This document shows, piece by piece, positions 50,222 to 60,234 of a stretch of 64,000 nucleotides of DNA. Position 1 is the stretch's first letter. Every line of letters begins with the position of its first letter. The notes beneath the pieces are model-generated. The model made no database searches and had not been told where the DNA came from. It worked only from the letters and a program-made list of their open reading frames with translations. A program made the translations under genes and the position numbers. Source of the stretch: Stratiolaelaps scimitus. Its lineage: Eukaryota > Arthropoda > Arachnida > Mesostigmata > Laelapidae. The DNA is taken from positions 29,505,501 through 29,569,500 of the forward strand of contig JABWDB010000001.1 of the NCBI GenBank assembly GCA_019614645.1, read 5' to 3'.

Positions 50222-53200
50222 TATAGGGTAAGCGTGGTGTTTGGTGCTAGGGCAGCAACAACAGCTGCAACTATTACTAGTATTCTAAGCAGTGTGATGT
50301 GGTAATAAGAGGTAACACCAGCTGCTGCCGCTGGCTCCTTATCCGGTGCTGTCGGGATTGTCGACGCACTAAATCATCTGTGCCACCATGGCGGCCAAAG
50401 CAGCAGCAGGAGCAGGTGTTGGCTCTTGCCACTTCTCATCTCACTGCTTAGTATAATAGCAATAATATTTAACGTAGCAGTCAACGAGCAGACAAACAGT
50501 TGCTATTCGTTGGAACAGATTCGTTGACAACGTCCCCGATGCGGCCGCCCGGATGCGCACCTACCCGCGTCTGTCGACACATTAACCGATCCACTTATAG
50601 GTGGGGGCCCCCAGCCTGCCACCAGGCTGAAGTTCGACAGATAGATCTGGGTGAGCTGACAGAGAGCGAAGTGCATAGTATTCGTTTGCTGCGCCATCAT
50701 TCGTGGCCTTTCTCAGTCCCTCTGTCTCGTATCTAAACGCATTCACATCGCCGCTCTATAAATCGCAGCGATTGTCAATGACGCTTGTCATTCGTATTCT
50801 TCAGTGTCGGCCGACCAATTGCAGTTGAACTGTCCCTTGCTGTAATTCGCCTCGAGTACTACATCAAATGGGTAGTTATACCGTTACACGAATAATTAAA
50901 TAGAGCTGTACGTCCTGCAACGGAGCATGCGACTGTCCGTGTGTGCGTGCGCTTGTATGTTGCGTGGACTATGGATGGTCTTTGCTGTAAGACCTGTCGT
51001 AGATATGCATTTTGACGTATCGTCCTGCACAACTCATTATTACTAATTAGTATTATTATTATTATTATGATTATCGTTATTAGTATCTTCTATAAAGTTG
51101 ATGAGCTCAACCGTGGAACAACTAGGCAACTTTCCGCACAAGTTAACACATCTATGAAGCGATACAAATTAATTCGAGCTGCACATAATAACCCAGACGT
51201 TAGAAACGGTGATAATGACAGGGTTAAGCGGCTGTAATTGTCGTCGGTTCTAACGAATTGGTTGGATGCAGTTAGCATTTGTTTGTATCGCTTAACTTAC
51301 TGTTCATCTGTAAGCATATTCAACCGCATCACTGCTCCGATATAATCGCTTTGCTCGATATCGCATTAAGACTCTACAACCGTCTCCTGCCCCATTCTAT
51401 CTTATGCTTCATGGATTCTGCTCTCTTCCAGTAACAACTATTACCGTTTGCTGGCCATCGCCCTGTCCGCAGACCCACACACCCACACATTTGTGTGACT
51501 GTTTGTGTTAGTGTGTGTCATATTTGTGTGTATATTTATTGAAAAAAATATTCTACATTATCCTATCTGGAGTACGACCAATGTTTTCCATCTGTTTATT
51601 TCATGCAGAAGACGGCATCTGTGGATAGATAAAACCAAGTCATTCGTGGGGAGCTAACGTGATGTACAATAGGATAGTAGTGTGTAATGCGCACGTGCGT
51701 GTGGAGCCCGGTGGCCTGGTGGGTTCATTCGTGCGCGCCTCGGTACAATCGGAGGGAGACGGACGAAGGTGCACGGGTTCGATTCCCATCGTTGCCCACA
51801 TTTGCATTAAAGGGTTTGTCCGTCTTGTGAAGCAATGCAAAAAGCAGTTGTACCGTCGACGTTAAATGTTGACTGTGAGTCAACGTGGATCTTTTTTTTG
51901 ATACGCTCGTGCTTAAGATTTATCATTTGATCATTCGCTGATGCCTACCATAACAGAGAGACGCGCTGGGGAAAACAGCCAGCCAGCCAGACCACTTAGT
52001 GCGGCTTCTCCGGTCAACATGACGTGGGAGCTCATCCATAGGAAGCTGTTGACATCGAACGGGGCCAGATGAGGTACTAACAAAATCGTTCTGTGCTCAA
52101 ACGAATCTCAACTGCTATGGTGGGTGCTGCTGCTGCTGCCGCCGCCGCCGGCAGAACCACGGCTGTGCCTAGCTAAAACCAGTGCTATTGAGATTGATGT
52201 CGATATCGATGAAGCACTGCGCCGTCATATTGTATATAGCTGATAGGATGCCTCTTTGTACCGTGTCACTCTTCCGCTTCTTCAATTAGCTGGATCATAG
52301 CGCGGGTAATACCGTGCGAACTGCAAAAACAAACGCCTGTTGTCAAGCGACCTGCCAGCCTTTACCACTCGAGTCATAGCATATATCGTCAAACGGTAGA
52401 TGTGGTATGGGCAAAGCGAGATTAGCCCGCAATATCTAAATGAAGCTACGCACTGTAGATCACAGCTATCTGTGCAACGAAATCCCTACGAGGCGATGGT
52501 TTGCCGATAGCCAACAGCTAGCAAACCGATATAGGCTCAAGGGTCTTGACTGAATGATAAGGCAGACCATCTATTCTTGTTTCATACATAAGTGTGCATA
52601 CTGCAAGCGTTGCTCCCATATTTACCCGTATTGTAAATATAATATCTCAATTGTAAACGTTGCCAGATGCCGGCCAATTTACATATATATCCAATTTTGG
52701 AGTCGAATTTCGGCCGTAGATTCGATTGTTTGGTTCATTGTAACGATACAAACTTCGAACGGAAACTAAAATCTGCAACTTCCTCTTGATGCATCGCCAA
52801 GTGACGTGGTGTACCGATGGTGACAGGAACTGGCTAATGATATTTGTTTACAAGATAAACTAATATAGATCTAGCGTACCGTAAAATAATAAGCAGACAC
52901 AACATGAGACAATCATGTGTGTGTCATCCCAGACCACTAATTTGCTAAAACAAAAAAAAATATATCAACAACACCCTTTTGACAATTATGTTTATGTGAA
53001 CGCTTCTCTTGCTGTGCGAGTGCCTTTCGTGTATGTCAACTGTGCACAATTTTTTATTAAATACTTGAGTGAAGAGATAGTGAACATTTATAACTTTTCT
53101 ATATTTATATCGTTTTTATTAATTCGATTATTAGACAAATGCAAATGTATAATTTTCTCTCTATGCAATTTTTTTTATTTAGAGCAGACCCTCTAACTAT

Positions 53201-56137
53201 ATTTCGCTATTGATAAATTTAAATTATAATAATACAATTAATTTAATTATAATCTTATTATTATGATTATTATTCCATCTGTCTTCAGGTTTACTATTTA
53301 ACAAGAAACTTATTATATTCGTTATCTTCACCCTTGAAACAATCGGCAAATAAGATACAACACAACAACTACAATTTAATAACTTTGCCGTACGTTATTT
53401 CTGTTCCATTTTCAGATTCAGTTGGAAAGGCTGAACTCGTGTACGGATGAGATCAACCGGCTCGAGGTGGAACTCGATGAGGCGAATGCTCATTTCAGAC
53501 ATACTCTCTCTGTGTCGTCACAGAAACTTAATAGCCTCAAGAAAAAACTCGGTTAGTACTGATAGGTAATCATGGCCAGTGATTAAATACACACTGCCAA
53601 TGGCAACGTGTGTATTGCAATTGTATGATTATATTATAATAGTATATTGGATCTTTCTTTCATCCGAGGTGAATCTTCTACTGAAACCTTGTTCGCCTCA
53701 ACAATGTTGGAAAATATCACTGAAAATGCTGCCTCCTTCGACGCTTCTGTCGGTTCAACACGAGCAGCGATGCCCTCGTTGTTTTGATAGTACATGTGCT
53801 CTTCAAAGATGTTTGACACTTAGAAAATCGCCCTTCAAAATGGTGTAAACGCCAAATCCTTGGATTTCTGACAAGGTTATATTATGTATTAGATTCTAGA
53901 CGCGTTACATAGATGAATAGCGGAATCGCAGTGAGGCATCGTCCTATTCTACAATGGCAAATCTCGATATGTGGTTACTCTGCACATGATTCGATAAGAC
54001 TCTATGACCTTCTCTATGAGTTCTATAGGCATTGTGGGAGTCCATTGTTCCAGCGACAATACAGCGTCCTTAGTGTACATTCGCCCATGCCACCGCCATA
54101 TGGTCACAGCAAGGCATTATAGTGTCGCCAGGCTAGGCCGATATGGATGGCTTCGCCGTTCGTTATGTCACTCGCAATCAGATCGACAGGCATATCCGCC
54201 ACATGACCAGCTAGAACGGCGACGTAACACATTACCACAGCACGGAACAGAATCATGTGTCTTACCTTCGAGACAACCTTCGACAGGTTGTCATAGATCT
54301 GAATGAGCCCTTTCTTCCATGCGAAGGTCATCGACCCTCGCAAAAATCATCTCACGTATCTCTCACGATCAAGCATAAATTCTCGACCTAACTAACTAAA
54401 CGAGTCTTCTTCCGTCTTCTCTCCGTTACATTTCTATGTGTCAATGCGACCACCCCGCAACTCGGATACTCGGATATTCAACACTATTCAAGATAAAGCC
54501 ATTGAAGCGGCCCGGCCCTATTATGATTCGCGGCAGCGAGCTCTCACAGCACAGCAAGAATGCCAACGAGCGGCAATCCAATATCAGCGCGCGTGCGAAG
54601 TTCACCAGGCGGCGACGGAGACGATCGCGCTGGCCGAGCAGCGCTTCCTGAGCAATCAGACCGAGTGGGCATTTGACGAGGCCTGGCAGGAGATGCTTAA
54701 CCATGCTACCGAAAAGGTTACTTGACGCCCTTGAACCTGTTTGCATCGATGTATGGACACTTGCGCTGCAAGTGTCACCTTCATTTTTGATGATATATAT
54801 ATACAATGACACAATCTTACCAACACTAAAATCGATAGCACTTTTACAATACATTGCTGGTGTACAGTAGATCGAGACTGTCTGATTCGGTGCGCATGTT
54901 TCTGGTACATGGCCAGCTGAGAGGCGCACAGCAGAAACTGTTGTTCCGACGAAATGAACAAAATTCAGCACACTCATTTGACTCACTCGTATTTGGCAAT
55001 ATATACCCTCTCTTCGTCACATATACCATAGGTGACCGTTGCCAAGGCTCAGATGGTAGAGAGTCAGGGTGAGCACCGTCGACGGGCTGCCGTCTTCAAG
55101 GACGCTGAGGAGAGTATCCACTGTCTCGAGGAGAGACTCAAGAAAGAAATCAAACGGAGTCGCATCTACTTCGAAGCCAAGGAACGCTTTGAGAATAGCT
55201 TAGAGGAGATCAAAGCTCGAATCGAACAGAAGCGTCGTGCGGTCTCAACTTCGAAGGAGGAATACAACGAAGCCCTTCACGCCCTCGAGATTATCTCGTC
55301 CGAGATACACGAACGGAGAAAAGCGCGCACGGGATCGTCCTGCGCTGAAAGGAAATATCGAGATTCAGGATTTCAGGAGCTGGAACCGTCGAGGAGCACA
55401 TCGGGAGGTAATTACTAGTGATGATAATAATACTGGCCTCAATGCATCGCTTATTTTCGCCTTTCGCAATTAGCTGAATATGTAGAAAGTGATTTGGTGA
55501 TACAGTGCAGATGAATGACTAGCTTTTAGAAATGTGTGATGAGAATCACTTATTTTGGGTTCATTCGAATATTGTCTAAGTATAGTAGTAATCGTAAGAA
55601 TAACAATAAAAAATGAAACCCATCATCCCACATGTTGTATCGGACACGTTTTTTGTCAGCGAGTATATCACGTGGATTATTTGCGTTACTAACCATCTAT
55701 ATACAATATATCGGTGTCGTATATTATTTGTTGCAGATTTGTGCGATCAAACAATTGGTCGGCTTCTCGAAGGCTCGATATCATTTGGGGGATCAATGGC
55801 TGTTGACGAAGGCTATTCGCAGTCTCAGCTAGGCTCCGATTCGTACCTCGCGAGTCTCGATTGTTCGATCTCATTGTGCTCATCGCTGGCATCTTCCGTG
55901 TCATCACTGGACAAACTTAAGGATACACAACAACAGCAGCAGCAACAGCAACTGCAACCGGCACAGCAGTCGTCTCAATTTCAACGGACGCATGTTGAAC
56001 TGCAACAAATACACGACGATGAGAATATGGCGCCGGTAACGCCATCAAAGACAGCTACAAGTATAGCCCTGTTGGCAACTGCGTCGACATCGACGCCCAT
56101 CAAAGAATTCGTCGAAGTTTCCCTTGATGACGACTAA
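26489..56137 (+). CDS. pcs (SH3BP5): SH3BP5/parcas-family protein, whole gene, 5 coding exons, 392 aa
   Basis: The coding exons are 26489-26530, 53416-53551, 54493-54716, 55032-55407 and 55737-56137. They join in frame through GT-AG introns to 1179 bases including the stop, giving 392 aa. The conceptual protein follows the SH3BP5 family along its conserved N-terminal coiled-coil half: an acidic start ending DPRVQ, then ERLN..TDEINR.E.EL.EA, LAEQRF, EAWQEMLNHAT and EIISSEIHERR. Known for the family: vertebrate SH3BP5 (Sab) binds the Btk SH3 domain, acts as a Rab11 guanine-nucleotide exchange factor and docks JNK at mitochondria; Drosophila parcas works with Btk29A. The C-terminal third is low-complexity, Ser-rich and then Gln-rich, as expected of the less conserved tail. 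Intron phases are 0, 1, 0 and 1. The first intron is 26,885 bases. Family assignment is firm; the Rab11/JNK roles are inferred from homology. Confidence 0.93.
29030..29084. repeat. 55-base near-perfect palindrome around an AT tract
   Basis: Arms ATATATTACTACAA (29030-29043) and TTGTAGTAATATAT (29071-29084) flank 27 bases of alternating AT, so the whole unit can extrude as a cruciform. A second AT tract lies just before it at 29003-29021. Confidence 0.85.
33293..33372. repeat. AT dinucleotide tract, about 80 bases
   Basis: The longest microsatellite in the window: alternating AT with one CA interruption at about 33351. Confidence 0.95.
34947..34970 (+). repeat. diverged inverted copy of the 44-base repeat
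   Basis: CCGACAGATAAGGGAAAAGC followed by TGA is the inverted counterpart of the TCAGCTGTTCCCCTATCTGA core at 23764-23783, with a few differences. Confidence 0.4.
35269..35306. repeat. AT dinucleotide tract
   Basis: About 38 bases of alternating AT. Confidence 0.9.
36820..36859. repeat. AT dinucleotide tract
   Basis: About 40 bases of alternating AT. Confidence 0.9.
37345..37369. repeat. AT dinucleotide tract
   Basis: About 25 bases of alternating AT. Confidence 0.9.
38629..38860 (+). mobile_element. mariner transposase N-terminal fragment
   Basis: The + strand reads FLFKFKLGDTYADTAAEVLE, then AFGPSCVSLRTFEIR, a stop, LKKFRAGDFDLKDTPKPRRP and TEIDNDRVKFELEENS. This is the DNA-binding N-terminus of a mariner transposase (FRxGDFDLxDxPRxGRP is characteristic), with one internal stop. 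The catalytic part is absent. It ends some 80 bases before the repeat at 38938. Confidence 0.8.
38938..39055 (+). repeat. direct repeat of about 110 bases, copy 1
   Basis: Starts TGAGCTCTGACGCTG and includes ATCAGGCACATCTACCCAGT, then CGGGAATCCCACTT and GCTGCACCTGTCCATCCGGC. Copy 2 lies at 39815-39922. Copy 1 has about 10 extra bases near 38966. Not coding in any frame I could recognise; an unclassified interspersed element. Confidence 0.8.
39815..39922 (+). repeat. direct repeat of about 110 bases, copy 2
   Basis: Same orientation as 38938-39055 and very similar throughout, 877 bases downstream. The intervening sequence shows no other repeat, so this is two insertions or a local duplication. 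Confidence 0.8.
41442..42726 (+). mobile_element. complete mariner transposon in the parcas intron
   Basis: A 1285-base element, the usual mariner length. The left inverted repeat starts TTAGGACATACACTTC and the right one, read from the other strand, TTAGGGCATACACTTC. They match over about 26 bases with one mismatch. TA stands immediately outside both ends (41440-41441 and 42727-42728), the expected target duplication. It carries one long uninterrupted transposase frame in the same orientation as parcas. Good ends, target duplication and open frame together point to a recent insertion. Confidence 0.93.
41587..42639 (+). CDS. mariner transposase, apparently intact, 350 aa
   Basis: Cut-and-paste transposase of the Tc1/mariner superfamily. 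The frame is open from an ATG at 41506, but the Met at 41587 (MDTAAESSNS) gives 350 aa, the usual length for mariner, so I prefer it; the earlier start would add 27 residues close to the inverted repeat. The N-terminal half has the paired helix-turn-helix DNA-binding region (CLRTVQNWCKRFNSG). The catalytic triad is visible: SIDETW, LLDDNAKPH and YSPDLSPCDYGCF. There are 34 residues between the second and third Asp, the DD34D signature of mariner. The conserved W-V-x-L and PERWNRCV motifs are present. No internal stop or frameshift, so it could be functional; the family WVPHEL motif is replaced by WVFHKL. Confidence 0.92.
   Translation: MDTAAESSNSPKNQRENIKFLFLQKYPPAEIHRQLVKVYGRSALCLRTVQNWCKRFNSGNLDTDDHRGGDQKSGATRDERIERIKAAFEQNRAWSTGSLSAETLILRTTCYKIITNILKKKKINEKWVFHKLSADQMKMRVECSTFNLKTYTQQTSRLEHTVSIDETWVSLDRPPEKDQAKQWLRQGEAATSVAVPDRFGRKVLMILALDIKGVCYYEILAANEKLNAPRYLGFLKGLMNKWRGDRQHRVWLLDDNAKPHRTAEITAWMEGNNIERWHQPPYSPDLSPCDYGCFHALERAIGGVPYATVDLLVKALDNEIIYGNANGKYLAISKLPERWNRCVNKAGEYL
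50190..50225. repeat. AT dinucleotide tract with one interruption
   Basis: Alternating AT with a single TG break near 50202. Confidence 0.9.
51704..51890 (+). mobile_element. tRNA-derived SINE, best copy of a local family
   Basis: Begins GAGCCCGGTGGCCTGGTGGG, whose TGGCCTGGTGG (51712) resembles a pol III A box, and has a perfect B box GGTTCGATTCC at 51776-51786. The spacing is tRNA-like but the intervening sequence is not a foldable tRNA. The body (CACATTTGCATTAAAGGGTT, GAAGCAATGC) and tail (GTTAAATGTTGACTGTGAGT) recur in three other places in the window. It ends before a T-run at 51891. Confidence 0.75.
53416..53551 (+). CDS. pcs (SH3BP5): parcas coding exon 2 (residues 15-60)
   Basis: The acceptor TTTTCAG ends at 53415 and the donor GTTAGT starts at 53552. 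The exon begins IQLERLNSCTDEINRLEVEL and ends in KKKL plus one base, so it leaves in phase 1. It lacks its own Met and stands out from the AT-rich flanks by GC-rich codons. This is the first coiled-coil segment of the SH3BP5 domain, with regular heptad-like Leu, Ile and Val spacing. Confidence 0.92.
53552..54492 (+). other. parcas intron 2
   Basis: A 941-base phase 1 intron with donor GTTAGT and acceptor CAAG. I see no repeat or nested gene in it. Confidence 0.85.
54493..54716 (+). CDS. pcs (SH3BP5): parcas coding exon 3 (residues 60-134)
   Basis: The acceptor CAAG ends at 54492 and the donor GTTACT starts at 54717. The split codon G|AT gives Asp, then KAIEAARPYYDSRQRA. The exon carries the most conserved family stretch, ETIALAEQRF and DEAWQEMLNHATEK, which closely parallels vertebrate SH3BP5. 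It leaves in phase 0. The reading frame stays open upstream of the acceptor, so a start-to-stop view would wrongly begin the exon at 54438; the phase of exon 2 requires 54493. Confidence 0.92.
54717..55031 (+). other. parcas intron 3
   Basis: A 315-base phase 0 intron with donor GTTACT and acceptor CATAG. It contains a short AT run and nothing else of note. Confidence 0.85.
55032..55407 (+). CDS. pcs (SH3BP5): parcas coding exon 4 (residues 135-260)
   Basis: The acceptor CCATAG ends at 55031 and the donor GTAATT starts at 55408. The exon begins with a Val codon (GTG) that is not a start. It encodes a long charged coiled coil: ESIHCLEERLKKEIKRSR.YFEAKERFE, then EEYNEALHALEIISSEIHERR at about residues 214-230, the last strongly conserved block of the family. 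A Ser/Arg-rich linker follows. It leaves in phase 1. Without splicing the frame hits TAG at 55416, which supports the donor placement. Confidence 0.92.
55408..55736 (+). other. parcas intron 4
   Basis: A 329-base phase 1 intron with donor GTAATT and acceptor TTGCAG. AT-rich, with no feature seen inside. Confidence 0.85.
55737..56137 (+). CDS. pcs (SH3BP5): parcas coding exon 5 and stop (residues 260-392)
   Basis: The acceptor TTTGTTGCAG ends at 55736 and TAA lies at 56135-56137. The split codon G|AT gives Asp, then LCDQTIGRLLEG. The tail is Ser-rich (about residues 286-318: LDCSISLCSSLASSVSSLDK), then has eight Gln at about 324-331 and further Gln-rich sequence, and ends in an acidic DDD. 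The tail is weakly conserved in this family; the join rests on acceptor quality and the matching phase. Confidence 0.85.
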
Positions 56138-57419
56138 TGGCTTCCTTCGCTATAACGTTATATCAGCGCTTTCAATTTAAAAAGGGAAAAAAAAAGGCAT
56201 GAACAGCAACAATAATTACTAGTAGCAGTGGTCGTGACCGTTATGGGGAACTGGGGAGCGAACACTAATAGGGCCGTAAAGGTCAACACAAAGTCGCCGC
56301 AATGAGTGGCAGCAGAATGCCGTAGGAAGTTTCCACCACAATGGTGGAACATCAGCCCCTCATGACGCTCTGTCGATCAGTGGCTGGTATCGACCAGCCG
56401 TTGCCTATCTGTACGATCAACAATAGTATTCACTCAGGGCTGAACGTAGCCTCTGTCCCACCCTTCGGGGTGGATTTACGAGGGTTGTTCTCAATCAATT
56501 CTAGCTAATGACGACGAGTGGGCTAGTCAGTGCAGGTATGGTGGTGTATGCACAACCCGTCTGTGCACACGAGAAGCAATAGGATGTACGTGCTGTGCAC
56601 GTACACCGATTCGGGGCTAGGCGATAATGGCGGAACTGCATGTTGCGCGCGAACATGGACGGTCGCGAACCATCGAACTAAGCATTCTAACCGATCAACA
56701 GCACAATCCGCTCGGATTCGTCCGCAGCCTCCTTCCATTCCGTCATGTTAAATTTCTGCGCTTCTATAAGCAACTACATATGTATATATCTATAGATATA
56801 TAGTGGGGTGTGCATTATTTAACAGTAGCTCAAAGAACTTCGCCGGAAAAGGGCAATGAAGCTTTAGATTCTCTGAAAAAATTGTGCGTCCTTAAAAGCG
56901 CATTCGCAAAGGCCATTCCTAGTTATTTTCTCCCCATTAATTTTTTAACGACAAACAGACCTCACTGCTGAGGCATACGCCACGGCAGCGAGAGCCTTGC
57001 ACCCACTACGGCAGTCATCTGCCTCAGTTTCCCTTGTCAATGAGGAATCGATCTCGGTACCACCTCCAACACTACTTCCAATATATCGATACATTTTGTC
57101 CCCCTGCAGTGCACAAGTGGATTGGCCACATACTTCTTACGGTGGTTCTGGAAACCCGGGAGAACTCACGTGCGTCTCAAGAACGGAATGACGAGCGGTT
57201 GTGGAAGATGGAACGGTGTCAAAGTTGTTGTTAGAATTTCGACTTGGCATTGATGGTGTAGATCTTGGATGTACGACAATGTCGGCACATAGATCATCGC
57301 TCCTTGCTAAATCATTACCTTATTTTACCTAACGGAGCTCTTCTCGCTGTGTTAGAAGAGATTTCTCCGCTGTATAGGTTAAAACAAAGATCAATGATAT
57401 ATCGCGGCTGGTTGAATGA

Positions 57420-57436
57420 AAGAGAGAGAGAGAGAA

Positions 57437-57486
<50 letters not shown>

Positions 57487-57499
57487 GAGAGAGAGAGAG
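57420..57499 (+). repeat. GA dinucleotide tract, about 80 bases
   Basis: GA repeat with two short interruptions (AAGATG at about 57435 and AAAGC at about 57481). It would lie in the parcas 3' UTR if the signals at 57709 are used. Confidence 0.9.
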
Positions 57500-57708
57500 G
57501 AATGTGCGTGGGAAATACTGGATGTCCTCTTGGACTGGACGCTGGCGGTGGCTACAGTGAGACGAGTCGGCTGTGGTGCTTTTACAACGTGAGGATGGGG
57601 TCTTGGGAACCCGTCGAGTGTACAGCAAAATTGCAGTGAAACAGCCCAAAGAACCAGCAGAAGAACACCGGCAATAGCAATTTTCTCTTGGAAAATTCTG
57701 CTGTTTAA

Positions 57709-57723
57709 AATAAAAGCAATAAA
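57709..57723 (+). terminator. candidate polyadenylation signals for parcas
   Basis: Two AATAAA hexamers lie at 57709-57714 and 57718-57723, about 1.6 kb after the parcas stop. They are the first on the + strand that I noticed after 56137. If used, the 3' UTR would include the long GA tract at 57420-57499. A nearer non-canonical signal cannot be excluded. Confidence 0.35.
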
Positions 57724-57884
57724 CTATAACACCGCAGTTTTGTAGTTTACGAATAGGACAGCAGTAGGCAGATACAGTCCAACATATACACATAATAAAT
57801 AGGCATTTTTGGGGGGCCAATGTTGGCATAAATGCAAACAAACTAGAGTCGTCAACTCGTCTTTCTCGAGCTCTTTCTCTCTCT

Positions 57885-57891
<7 letters not shown>

Positions 57892-57926
<35 letters not shown>
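57892..57926. repeat. AT dinucleotide tract
   Basis: About 35 bases of alternating AT between parcas and ATPsynCF6. Confidence 0.9.
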
Positions 57927-57929
<3 letters not shown>

Positions 57930-59290
57930 TGAAAAACAAATAATTAATTAACTATCATTATGTATTAAGCAATTCTTAAACTCAGTTGTTCACACCCACA
58001 GCAGATCCTGGCCTACAACATCTATTAGCTGGACGGAGGGCTCTGACTCGTTGTAGAACAGCACTGATACTAATGTAGCGCTGTGCAGTTATAAATATTA
58101 ATTATAACAATAATAATAATGATGATATGAACGTATGCTGTGCGTACTCTGCAACGGTACTTCGGATGCCTGCGTTGCTGTGTTTTCCGCGGCCGATTCC
58201 GTTCGTGCGTTTGCGCCGCCGTGCTCTCAATCCTCGCACAAACACAAATAGTAGCATGGTATTATAGTGGTGGAAATAGTCGCTCAGACTCATTTGTGCC
58301 TGTTTGTCAGAAAGACAACAGCAGCAACAACAGTAACGACAATAACGAGCATCAAAAACATCGATGTATCTTTTACTGCTAAGAATCACCTGTTCGGAGA
58401 GCGGCGAGGACCCGTATTATGATCTCAGTCAAAAGTCATTTGACAACAATAGCCATTAATTAATAACAATACGAAAAATAATAACAAATATAGATAATTC
58501 AATAATGGCAGCACAACAAGCTGCAGACAATAAGAGATTTCGCAGTAATAAAAAGTACCGTTATCTATAGAAATATATTTTGGATTGTGTTCTCTATCAT
58601 TATCTCATGGACCATTGTTCCAGATGCAATATTCAGAATATTTTAGATGGGTTTTTTTTGGTGGTTTCGAAGTCATACGCATTTGGTTCCAAACCACGAC
58701 TCAAGAACTGGTGGTCGAGGGTTTCATTATTGTCTTTCTCACAATAGCAGACGAATAATACCTTAGCCGTCAAGTATGATCTTCATAAGACGTTTCTCAC
58801 AAAAACACCTTCCTCTACATGAACTTTCTTTATAAACGTTTTCGGTCTTTTTTCCTAGGTAACACTTTTGGGCTTATCATACGGTGGCACGTCCACTAGT
58901 AATTCGGAGGACGCTCATGTACGTGTCACACTTCTATGAGAAGAACTCGTTCATATTCTAGCTTTGAATTTAACTCAGCTTAAATCAAGAACAAAAAATT
59001 TGTCCTATCCAAACCGAGCCATTTATTCAACTTGAATATTGATTATGTGCTATTGAAAAGCGATATGGATGACATTTCGGTGGTGCAGTTTTAAAGGTTA
59101 CTCTTGCAGAAAGCTCTGAATGCTCTATCTTAGGTGGGATTATGTTGAAAATATTAACGGAAATGATTCTTGAGTTCTGCACGTCCATTGACACATTTTT
59201 GCGTAACAACTAATGCCAGTACATTCCAGAGGATGTCTGATAACTAGTAGAAAAGGTAAAGTAAAAAAACTTAACAATAATCAAATTCGG

Positions 59291-59336
59291 GTGCTTCGTA
59301 AGACGGACCCCTAAATGCAAATGTGCAACGGTGGGG
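59291..59336 (-). mobile_element. SINE fragment (body only)
   Basis: The minus strand reads CCCACCGTTGCACATTTGCA then TTTAGGGGTCCGTCTTACGA, matching the body of the SINE at 51786-51830. Head and tail are missing or eroded. Confidence 0.6.
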
Positions 59337-60086
59337 AAGCAATGCTAAAAACAGTACCGTTGGCCCGAAAATCAGCCCGAAAACCGCTCTTTCAAGCAAA
59401 TTTGGGTAATTTCAGTTTTGCACGAAGCTCCGGGTGACCCCCAATGACGGTACCTTAAATCGAACCCTAGCGTGCACAATCCTGCGTACTTCACTCGTTA
59501 TGCCGAGCCAGATCTTTATCAATTATTGTCTAACCTGTTAGCAGTATGATGTTAATTTGGTTAATTACGACGCCGTTTATCACCGGAGTCTTCTATCCAT
59601 AAGCACCAGTTGTTCAATTTTTATTTTTCAAATGCTAATAAGCTAATTCATTGCTCATTATCTTCAGAGTCAAGTTTTCTTAGGCATTATTGGAGTGGCA
59701 CCCCGCGGCGGTTTTGAACAAAATGAACCTGACAAGCAGTCGATAAATGCATTGATAATTTTGCGCGCACACCTGAAAACTCACTTAGAGCATATCGATC
59801 CGAAACTCATGTGGGCGTTCCCCGACATCAATTTATTTTTGTATTTCGATCAATATCGTCTATAGCGCTGATGAGCTTCAAAAATCAACGCCCCAGACAT
59901 GCCATTGATCGGTGCACCTGTGTCTGTCCGAGGCGCACATAAATAAACATGCGTCCATCACAGAGCGAGTTCGCGTAAACAGTACCACAGTAGTACCACG
60001 GCCGTGTCCTAAGAACCATTGGCTGAAGGGCAGGCGCTAGAATCTGCTATTGGTCTCGAAGTGTTTTCTCTGGTGGAATTCTCAAA

Positions 60087-60234
60087 ATGATTCTAACTCG
60101 TAAAACTGTCGAATTGACCCAAACCCTGGTCCGGAGGAATTATGGCATCTCTGCCGTTCTTCTGAACAGGGCGGCAGACCCAATTCAGCAGTTATTCGCT
60201 GATAAGGTTCGGGAGTACGGACAGAAATCGAAGG
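60087..60234 (+). CDS. ATPsynCF6: ATPsynCF6 coding exon 1 (residues 1-50)
   Basis: From ATG at 60087 to the donor GTACGT at 60235. The last full codon is AAG (Lys 49), followed by one base of the Gly 50 codon. It contains the presequence and the DPIQQLFADKVREY helix. Confidence 0.94.

Larger units (their letters stand above)
42727..53415 (+). other. parcas intron 1, right part (after the mariner)
   Basis: Non-coding sequence with CTG/GCC runs at 52125-52150, ATT runs at 43965 and 49876, an AT tract at 50190-50225, a GC-rich CAG patch at about 50300-50430 and the SINE at 51704-51890. The final kilobase is strongly AT-rich up to the acceptor at 53415. No open frame here resembles a known protein. 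Confidence 0.7.
56138..60086. other. parcas 3' UTR and spacer to the next gene
   Basis: About 3.9 kb without a supportable gene. It contains the GA tract, an AT tract at 57892-57926, and a partial SINE on the minus strand at 59291-59336. The promoter of the ATP synthase gene should lie in the last few hundred bases, but I cannot point to a core element. Confidence 0.6.

Noticed and set aside
54441..54986. 181-aa minus frame
   Set aside because: It is antisense to parcas exon 3 and its flanking intron.
57329..57841. 170-aa minus frame with a long Ser-Leu stretch
   Set aside because: The Ser-Leu run is the GA tract read backwards.
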